NCBI GenBank assembly: GCA_030619425.1
Contig: JAUXBJ010000181.1
Location: forward strand, 1-5,209
DNA: 5,209 bases
Direction: 5' to 3'
Origin: a bacterium
Lineage (GTDB): Bacteria > Zixibacteria > MSB-5A5 > GN15 > FEB-12
Positions 1-5,209 of this stretch are shown piece after piece. The translations under genes and the position numbers were made by a program. Numbering within the stretch: position 1 is the stretch's first letter; every line of letters begins with the position of its first letter. The notes under the pieces were generated by a model that was not told the DNA's origin, did no database searches, and saw only the letters and a program-made list of their open reading frames with translations.

Positions 1-2095
1 CGTCCTGTGCCTGCTGGCTCTGATTCTGCTCTTGCGGGTCTGGAATCTTGATGCTGATCCACCCTTGACCTTGTCAGGATCGACCGACGTCTATACTGAT
101 CCGCCCCAATACACATTGTTCGCTAAAATGTTCGTGCAGGGTGGTGACTTCAATCCGTTCGGCGACACTCGGCTGGTCTTCTTTCTGAAATCGTCTGTTA
201 CGGCTCTTGCGACGGTAGTGTTCAAGCTGATCGGAACAGGTATCCAACAGTCCAATCTGGTCGGTCTGGTGTACTCATACGGTGGTCTGCTGCTGTTCTT
301 TCTATTCTTGCGCAAAACGGCCGGCAATCTTGTGGGTGTCATCTATTTGATTCTGATATGCTTCAATTATAATCAGCTTTTCTATGGGCGGCTTCCCTTT
401 CTCGAAAACGCCATGTGGTTTTTCGCCTCGGGCGCTCTGGTTCTGATCACCCATTTCCGCGGATGGTGGGCTTTCCTGACGGCGGGCGCATCTTTAGCTG
501 TGGCTGTCTTTTTCGGCAAGATCCTCGGCGCGGTATTCCTGTTTCCGTTCGCCTGCTTTCTGCTGCATCAGGCTGTATATGCAGAGCGGGGCAGCCGTTC
601 GGCCCGAACCTCACGTCCTATGCTCTTTGCGGCCGGCTTTGCGCTGATTGGACTGTTCTGGGTTCTGTTCAGTTATCTGCCTTTGCAAAGCGAAGTGGCT
701 GGATATATCGGTGAAAAAACAATCGAACTGTATGGCGCTCCCGAGGGCTTGCAGTCGTTCGATGATTTCGTCTGGAAGTTTGTGTCGTTCGGGATTTCGT
801 CCGACCTGTTTCCGAGGATGACCATCGTATCTATTCTCGGCGCCGTCTACCTTGGGTTCGTCGGGTTCTCTCTCAGCCGGCGAGGATCGTTAAGTGAAAA
901 CCTCTCCGCTCTGAAGAGCGGGCAGCTTTTTGTCGCGGCCATGATTGTCGCCTTCTACGGATCGCTGATGATTTGGAACTATCAGCCGCTTCGCTACGAG
1001 ACGGTTTTGATTTACCCCTTCTGTGGGGCGGCAGCCATGATCCTGTCGAGGTGGTGGCGCCAGATGAAATCTTACGAATCCAAAGGTGGCGCTTCGTGGC
1101 TGTTCCCCGTCCTGCTGTACCCCATTGCGCTGGTAGTGGTGAGTCAGGCATGGTCCGGGCTGGCCGACCGACTGGGGTGGGAGTTTGCCTTCGACGATAT
1201 CAAGTACCAGGCGGCCTGGATTGCCGTGGTCTTGACGTTGCTGATAATGGCCTTTGTGATAGTCGCGCGTAAGTCTGGTATCAGGCTTCCTCAGATGGTG
1301 GGCAGGGTCGTGGTGGTGATTGCTTTGGGGGGGACGATCCTGCAGGGAGCGGCGCTTGGAGCCGGCTGGTTCAACTGGCCCACTTACACCATGCGTGACA
1401 ATACCGCTGATTTAAGCATGATTCTCTCGCCCAGCGCTGTGTTGTCAGGGCCGTTCGCGGCAACCTTGACACAAGACAACGACTTCGGATGTGTCATCCA
1501 CATGTTCGGAGTGGTCGATGTTGATTCAGCCATATTCACGCGGTTTCCCATTACCCACCTCCTTCTGGATAAGGCCAACGAAACCCGCGCCCGCAACGAT
1601 CACCCCTATGTCATGGGCGGCGCCGTGCAGGTCTGCACCTATCGTGTTGGTGTAGGACAGGTCCGGTTGTATCGTATCGCCGGCCATACCGGCAATCCTG
1701 TCGCTGACAAATATCAGCGATCCCCGTTTGAGATGCTGGTCGATCATTATCGTTCCGGCAATACCAGCCTGATGCAGCAATACATGGTTCAGTTTGTCCA
1801 AAGTCATCCGGACAACATCTCCGGTTACATGCTGGCTGGTGAGATTGCCCACAATACCATGCAGTATGCCGAGGCTGAGCAGTTACTGAAAAAAGCTATT
1901 GAGTTTTCACCGACGAACTACAATCTTATCGGAACTCTGGCGATGATATATAGCAATCATTATACCGCCACGGGAAATTTGATGTATAAGAATCTGGCCC
2001 TGGAAAAGTTGGAGCGTGCCCTCAAGTATGCGCCGACGTCCAATCGCATGAAGGAAGAGTACGCAGAGCTTAAAGGATTGCATAGTGACGATTGA
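1..2095 (+). CDS. GT-C family (ArnT/PMT-like, GT39-type) membrane glycosyltransferase with C-terminal TPR domain, 5'-partial
   Basis: Probable inner-membrane glycosyltransferase that takes a sugar from a polyprenyl-phosphate donor and transfers it on the periplasmic side. The frame is open to the left edge (first full codon at base 2). A TTG at 32 is probably not the start, because the ten codons before it encode VLCLLALILL, part of the first membrane helix that GT-C enzymes need. Counting from codon 32 as residue 1: the first outer loop holds STDVYTDPPQY (17-27), where an Asp is expected to be catalytic in GT-C enzymes. YGRLPFLEN (118-126) resembles the family's second conserved loop. About ten or more hydrophobic segments follow up to residue 445, with YQPLRYE at 317-323. 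A soluble segment (447-560) leads to TPR-like helices, clearest at about 596-630 (GYMLAGEIAHN, then AEAEQLLKKAIEFSP) and 652-670. The TPR part should be periplasmic if the fold is typical. It ends in TGA inside the next gene, which suggests co-translation. Family call is firm; sugar and acceptor are unknown. Confidence 0.85.
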   Translation, partial: VLCLLALILLLRVWNLDADPPLTLSGSTDVYTDPPQYTLFAKMFVQGGDFNPFGDTRLVFFLKSSVTALATVVFKLIGTGIQQSNLVGLVYSYGGLLLFFLFLRKTAGNLVGVIYLILICFNYNQLFYGRLPFLENAMWFFASGALVLITHFRGWWAFLTAGASLAVAVFFGKILGAVFLFPFACFLLHQAVYAERGSRSARTSRPMLFAAGFALIGLFWVLFSYLPLQSEVAGYIGEKTIELYGAPEGLQSFDDFVWKFVSFGISSDLFPRMTIVSILGAVYLGFVGFSLSRRGSLSENLSALKSGQLFVAAMIVAFYGSLMIWNYQPLRYETVLIYPFCGAAAMILSRWWRQMKSYESKGGASWLFPVLLYPIALVVVSQAWSGLADRLGWEFAFDDIKYQAAWIAVVLTLLIMAFVIVARKSGIRLPQMVGRVVVVIALGGTILQGAALGAGWFNWPTYTMRDNTADLSMILSPSAVLSGPFAATLTQDNDFGCVIHMFGVVDVDSAIFTRFPITHLLLDKANETRARNDHPYVMGGAVQVCTYRVGVGQVRLYRIAGHTGNPVADKYQRSPFEMLVDHYRSGNTSLMQQYMVQFVQSHPDNISGYMLAGEIAHNTMQYAEAEQLLKKAIEFSPTNYNLIGTLAMIYSNHYTATGNLMYKNLALEKLERALKYAPTSNRMKEEYAELKGLHSDD
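2073..2077 (+). promoter_or_regulatory. Shine-Dalgarno site for the GT2 gene
   Basis: AAGGA (within TAAAGGATTG) lies seven bases before the GTG at 2085 and inside the last codons of the upstream gene. It supports the GTG as the real start, since the next in-frame ATG falls inside the conserved VPAMNEE motif and would remove the first beta strand. It is the only clear ribosome binding site among the gene starts visible here. Confidence 0.65.
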
Positions 2096-3065
2096 CGAAA
2101 ATTATAACTTCCTTGTCTCGACGATCGTGCCGGCGATGAACGAAGAAGGCAACATCGAGCAGTTCTGTAAACTGTTCGATAAGATGGTCCAAGCGGCGCC
2201 ATTCAAGAACGAACTGGTATTCATCGACGATGGTTCCAGCGACGGCACCCTTGCCAAGATCAGACAGGCCGCTCAGACATACGATTTTGTGCGCTTCGAG
2301 ACCCATGGCCGCAACCTTGGATTGACCGAGGCGCTCTTGACCGGGTTCGATCTCGCTATGGGTGAGGTGTTCGTTTTCTATCCGGCCGATTTACAGTTCT
2401 TGCCCGAAGACATTCCGAACCTGGTGGCCAGGATTGCCCGGGGCGCCGATGTTTGCGCCGGCTGGAAGCAGGGTGACTATCAAAAACCGTTCGTTTCAGG
2501 CATTTACAACTGGCTTTCGAGAAAGCTGTTCGGATTGAAGATACATGACCTGAACTCCTGTAAGGCGTTTCGGCGGGAAGTGGTGGAGCAGCTTTTCCTC
2601 AGACGCGACTGGCACCGCTATCTGGTGCCGTTGGCCTCCGACAAAGGCTTTCTCATTGAGGAGGAGAAAGTGACCCTGCACGAACGACATTGGGGTAAGA
2701 CCAAGTTCGGATCTATCTGGCGAATTCCAATCGGTTTTCTCGACCTGATAGCGGTGAAGTTTCAGGTAACGTTTCTGCGCAAGCCACTCTTGTTCTTTGG
2801 ATCCATCGGGTCGGTACTGGTGACTCTGGGTTTCCTCGTTGGTCTCGTGACTATCTACCTGCGTTTGACCGACGAAGGCTACCGGCCGCTGCTGTACTTG
2901 GTGATGCTCCTGGTCGGAGTCGGAATGGCCCTCTTTGTAATGGGTTTCATGGCTGAGGGACAGGTGGCGGTCAAAGAAGAGATGGCCGACCTGCGCAAGA
3001 AAATGATGCGGATGATGAAACGGAAGAGTTCCACGAATGACTCGGACAGTTCTCGTCCGACTTGA
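2085..3065 (+). CDS. GT2 polyprenyl-phosphate glycosyltransferase (DPM1/CsbB-like) with two C-terminal TM helices
   Basis: Likely transfers a sugar from a nucleotide sugar to a polyprenyl phosphate on the cytoplasmic face of the membrane. The 326-residue protein has a GT-A domain (about 10-225): strand and motif IVPAMNEEGNI (14-24), the nucleotide-binding DDGSSDGT (48-55), GRNLGLTEAL (75-84), PADLQ (100-104), HDLNSCKAFRREV (154-166), HRYLVPLA (177-184) and WGKTKFG (203-209). The last three match the bacterial DPM1-like subgroup whose usual forms are HDFNCGFKAYR, HRFIP and GKSKYG. Two hydrophobic helices follow at about 235-258 and 267-290, then a basic tail (KKMMRMMKRK). This is the domain order of GtrB/CsbB/ArnC-type enzymes. 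Odd point: the first Asp of the metal-binding DxDLQ motif is Pro. GTG start at 2085, overlapping the previous gene by 11 bases. The family is clear; mannose, glucose, GlcNAc or another sugar cannot be decided. Confidence 0.9.
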   Translation: MTIDENYNFLVSTIVPAMNEEGNIEQFCKLFDKMVQAAPFKNELVFIDDGSSDGTLAKIRQAAQTYDFVRFETHGRNLGLTEALLTGFDLAMGEVFVFYPADLQFLPEDIPNLVARIARGADVCAGWKQGDYQKPFVSGIYNWLSRKLFGLKIHDLNSCKAFRREVVEQLFLRRDWHRYLVPLASDKGFLIEEEKVTLHERHWGKTKFGSIWRIPIGFLDLIAVKFQVTFLRKPLLFFGSIGSVLVTLGFLVGLVTIYLRLTDEGYRPLLYLVMLLVGVGMALFVMGFMAEGQVAVKEEMADLRKKMMRMMKRKSSTNDSDSSRPT

Positions 3066-3113
3066 TGGGGGCTAATCCAAGCCGGAAGAGCCAACCGTAG
3101 CTGCACACTCACC

Positions 3114-4040
3114 ATGACCTTCAAGAAAACCCTCACTACTCTACTTAAGATCGCTCTCACGGCGGTGGTCGTATTTTTTGTCTATCGCCAGGTGGCAGGT
3201 CACTGGGATGAAATCAAGAGCTACCAGTGGCAGGTTGATTGGGGTATGCTCTTACTGTCGGTGTTGCTGGGGCTGGGAACGTTTGTCGTCATGGCCTCGA
3301 ACTGGCAACGGCTGATCGCAGGCTTTGGGCACCAGGTGCCATTGAGAAAATCGTTTCGGATTTTCTATCTCGCCGACCTGGGACGTTACATCCCCGGCAA
3401 AATCTGGCCGCTGTTGGGTATTCTTTATCTCACTAAGAAGGAGGGCATCGCACCGGAACGGGCCACAGCTTCGTTTGTGCTGGTGCAGATGTTCGCCATC
3501 CCGGCGTCGCTGTTGGTGTTCGTGGTAGCTTTGCAGTTCGAGCCGCGTATACTGGTCGATCAGGTAGCGGTGTTGGGGGAGAAGAGCACCTACCTGCTCA
3601 CGGGCTTGATGTTGGCGTTCTCAGCGGTGGTAGTGCTGTGGCCGCAGCGATTGCTGAGTATCGCCAACGCTCTTTTGCGTCGTTTGTCGCGTCCGGAGGT
3701 ACACTTTGCGCTGGACAAAACTGTTGCCCTGCGTCTGTTCATTGGTTATTGTGTAGGCTGGTTTTGTTACGGTGTTGCGTTTTATCTATTCGTCCGGGCG
3801 GTGATGTCCGATTCCGGACTGACGCTGGTCGCTGCTGTTGGGATATTCAACGCCGCGTATCAGATCGGCTACCTGGCCTTGTTTGCGCCGGGTGGCTTCG
3901 GACCGCGCGAGGTTGTGATGGGATTCATGCTGACGCCGTTTCTGGGACCGCTTGCCCCGGCGCTGCCCGTTCTGGCGCGATTGTGGGCTATTCTTGTAGA
4001 AGTAACAGCGGCGCTGATAGCCCTGACGATACGAAAATGA
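3114..4040 (+). CDS. PF03706 (LPG_synthase_TM / YbhN / AglD C-terminal type) flippase-like membrane protein
   Basis: Polytopic membrane protein of 308 residues, a usual length for stand-alone PF03706 members. Hydrophobic segments are visible at about 9-27, 43-62, 117-142, 159-177, 206-229, 234-256 and 284-304. Family marks are FYLADLGRYIPGK (84-96), with a Gly-Arg-Tyr-hydrophobic-Pro-Gly core, and PGGFGPRE (259-266) near the C-terminus. Members occur as the membrane half of MprF (lipid flipping), as the C-terminal half of the archaeal glycosyltransferase AglD, and alone beside glycosyltransferases. There is no soluble lysyl-transfer domain, so this is not a full MprF. From its position between a GT2 and a GT-C gene I infer a role in handling or flipping the polyprenyl-linked sugar; this is unproven. 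ATG at 3114 is the only plausible start. No Shine-Dalgarno site precedes it (CACACTCACC), so it may depend on coupling to the upstream gene 48 bases away, with which it shares a reading frame. Confidence 0.85.
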   Translation: MTFKKTLTTLLKIALTAVVVFFVYRQVAGHWDEIKSYQWQVDWGMLLLSVLLGLGTFVVMASNWQRLIAGFGHQVPLRKSFRIFYLADLGRYIPGKIWPLLGILYLTKKEGIAPERATASFVLVQMFAIPASLLVFVVALQFEPRILVDQVAVLGEKSTYLLTGLMLAFSAVVVLWPQRLLSIANALLRRLSRPEVHFALDKTVALRLFIGYCVGWFCYGVAFYLFVRAVMSDSGLTLVAAVGIFNAAYQIGYLALFAPGGFGPREVVMGFMLTPFLGPLAPALPVLARLWAILVEVTAALIALTIRK

Positions 4041-4055
4041 CTCGAGTGACACTGC

Positions 4056-5209
4056 GTGGCTAAGAAAAAACAGTCCAGAAAACCAACTCCCAGACCGGCC
4101 CGGCGGTCGGTTGATCCTGAGAGCTCCCCCTGGTTTGCGCCGGTAGCGTTCGCGATTTTGTTTGTTGCGCTTTTGGTGTTGTTCGGCGGGTTCGTTTTTT
4201 CGGACAAAATGCTCTATGGCTCCGATACCATCCAGGCCGGTGTCTACTTCCGTTCATATCTGGTTGACCACGTTAGTGAGCATGGGAGTGTGCCGCAGTG
4301 GAATCCTTACATCTTTTGCGGTATGCCGTATGTTGAGGCTTTCCACGGCGATATTTTCTACCCGCTGTCGGTGCTGAAGTTCTTCGGTTCGATTTATCGA
4401 ATGCTCGGCCTTAATCTGGTGCTGCACATATTCCTCGCCGGGCTGTTCATGTACCTGGCGGCGCGGCGGTTCCGGCTGTCGAAGACAGCGGCGCTGATGT
4501 CCGGCGCATGCTATATGTTCGCCGGCTACCTGATATCGTTCGTGGCACCAGGGCATGACGGGAAGATATTCGTCACCACTCTTTTCCCATTGGTCATTCT
4601 GTTTCTGGAGAGCGGCTTTCAGGAGCGCGGGTTACGATCTTTTTTCATGTTCTCTGCTCTCGGTCTGGTGATCGGAGTGATCATCCTCTCGCCCCATCCG
4701 CAGATGTCGTACTTCACGCTATGGGTGGTGGCGGCTTATGCTGCCTTCCGGATAGTAATGATGCTCAGGGATAAAACCAGCTTGCAGACAGCGCTGCGAC
4801 CGGCAGTTCTGACCGCCTACGCCGTGGTTATCGGTCTGCTGATCTCGGCCATCCAGTTCTACCCTGGGTATATCTACACATCCGAGTTCTCACCGCGTGC
4901 CGATTCCAAGAGCGGTTGGGAATGGGCAACCTCCTGGTCGATGCATGAGGAAGAAGCAGTGTCACTGCTGATTCCGGAATTTGCGGGCGTCTCGAGCCAA
5001 AACACCGAGACCTATTACTGGGGCAAGAATCACTTCAAAGATAACTCGGAATCAGTCGGGATTATTGCGATCTTTGCTGCCCTGATTGGTTTCTTTTTCT
5101 ATCGCCGTAAAGAGTCATATTTCTTCGGCGGCCTGGCGCTGTTCGCCCTCATTTACGCGCTGGGTGCAACGACACCATTGTTCCATTTGTTCTATTGGCT
5201 GATACCGAA
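4056..5209 (+). CDS. YfhO-like GT-C membrane protein, 3'-partial
   Basis: The frame stays open from the GTG at 4056 to the right edge (384 codons plus two bases), so the gene is cut by the window. An in-frame TGA at 4047 and the lack of another early start codon fix the GTG, although only a weak GAGTGA precedes it. The N-terminus is basic and cytosolic-looking (MAKKKQSRKPTPRPARR), followed by a first helix at about 27-48. The outer loop then carries YGSDTIQAG (54-62) and PQWNPYIFCGMP (80-91). This Asp, and a Trp-Asn-Pro-Tyr ... Gly-x-Pro run, are typical of YfhO (PF09586)-like proteins. More helices follow at about 121-136, 145-163, 172-186, 197-212, 219-237, 250-270, 334-349 and 355-371. In B. 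subtilis YfhO is the GT-C transferase that glycosylates lipoteichoic acid with sugar from CsbB; here the acceptor is unknown. It lies 15 bases after the PF03706 gene, probably in the same operon. Confidence 0.8.
   Translation, partial: MAKKKQSRKPTPRPARRSVDPESSPWFAPVAFAILFVALLVLFGGFVFSDKMLYGSDTIQAGVYFRSYLVDHVSEHGSVPQWNPYIFCGMPYVEAFHGDIFYPLSVLKFFGSIYRMLGLNLVLHIFLAGLFMYLAARRFRLSKTAALMSGACYMFAGYLISFVAPGHDGKIFVTTLFPLVILFLESGFQERGLRSFFMFSALGLVIGVIILSPHPQMSYFTLWVVAAYAAFRIVMMLRDKTSLQTALRPAVLTAYAVVIGLLISAIQFYPGYIYTSEFSPRADSKSGWEWATSWSMHEEEAVSLLIPEFAGVSSQNTETYYWGKNHFKDNSESVGIIAIFAALIGFFFYRRKESYFFGGLALFALIYALGATTPLFHLFYWLIP

Noticed and set aside
1327..1333. Run of seven G in the first gene, a possible slippage or phase-variation tract
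   Set aside because: It reads as Gly-Gly codons in an intact frame and is short for a phase-variable tract; nothing else points to switching.
1526..1852. Minus-strand open frame of 108 codons
   Set aside because: It lies wholly opposite the well-supported GT-C gene and has no recognisable domain; the same holds for the other minus-strand frames.
3063..3065. TGA recoded as an amino acid, giving one fused protein
   Set aside because: TGA also ends the first gene (2093-2095) and the PF03706 gene (4038-4040) at sensible places, and TGG is used normally for Trp, so a general recoding is unlikely. No selenocysteine-type hairpin is evident.
3070..3083. Short inverted repeat GGCT-AATCCA-AGCC between the GT2 and PF03706 genes
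   Set aside because: The stem is only four base pairs and no T-run follows, so it does not support a terminator or regulatory hairpin.
3114..4040. Full MprF lysyl-phosphatidylglycerol synthase
   Set aside because: Only the membrane domain is present; the large soluble aminoacyl-transfer domain of MprF is absent and the next gene is unrelated to it.
3638..4063. Plus-strand open frame of 141 codons overlapping the PF03706 gene
   Set aside because: Its product is rich in Cys, Arg and Gly with no membrane or domain pattern, while the overlapping frame carries conserved PF03706 motifs.

Overview
The window is a compact, one-direction block of four envelope genes on the + strand, with almost no non-coding DNA. 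It is bacterial: GTG starts are used, one start has a clear Shine-Dalgarno site, and genes overlap or lie close together. The G+C content looks mid-range, a little above half by eye. The protein types (TPR-tailed GT-C transferase, PF03706 membrane protein, YfhO-like protein) suggest a Gram-negative, perhaps an FCB-group or uncultured candidate-phylum bacterium such as Zixibacteria. That assignment rests on family resemblance alone and is weak.

Layout: (1) positions 1-2095, a polytopic GT-C (ArnT/PMT-like, GT39-type) glycosyltransferase with a C-terminal TPR domain, missing its first residues at the left edge; (2) 2085-3065, a GT2 polyprenyl-phosphate glycosyltransferase of the DPM1/CsbB type with two C-terminal membrane helices, overlapping gene 1 by 11 bases; (3) 3114-4040, a PF03706 (LPG_synthase_TM/YbhN/AglD C-terminal type) flippase-like membrane protein; (4) 4056 to the right edge, the N-terminal 384 residues of a large YfhO-like GT-C membrane protein, cut by the window end. 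The longest stretch without a gene is 48 bases (3066-3113). I see no promoter, terminator, RNA gene, mobile element, CRISPR array or notable repeat.

Inferred joint role: the gene set matches the logic of three-component transmembrane glycosylation. A GT2 enzyme charges a polyprenyl phosphate with a sugar on the cytoplasmic face, a membrane protein may help move it across the membrane, and a GT-C enzyme transfers the sugar to an acceptor on the outer face. In Bacillus subtilis CsbB, GtcA and YfhO fill these three roles. Here a PF03706 protein stands where a GtrA/GtcA-type protein would be expected, and there are two candidate GT-C transferases. Sugar and acceptor cannot be read from the sequence. 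Points worth a second look are the altered metal-binding motif of the GT2 enzyme (PADLQ, not DxDLQ), the TPR tail on the first GT-C enzyme, and the GT2 and PF03706 genes sharing one frame with a single TGA between them.
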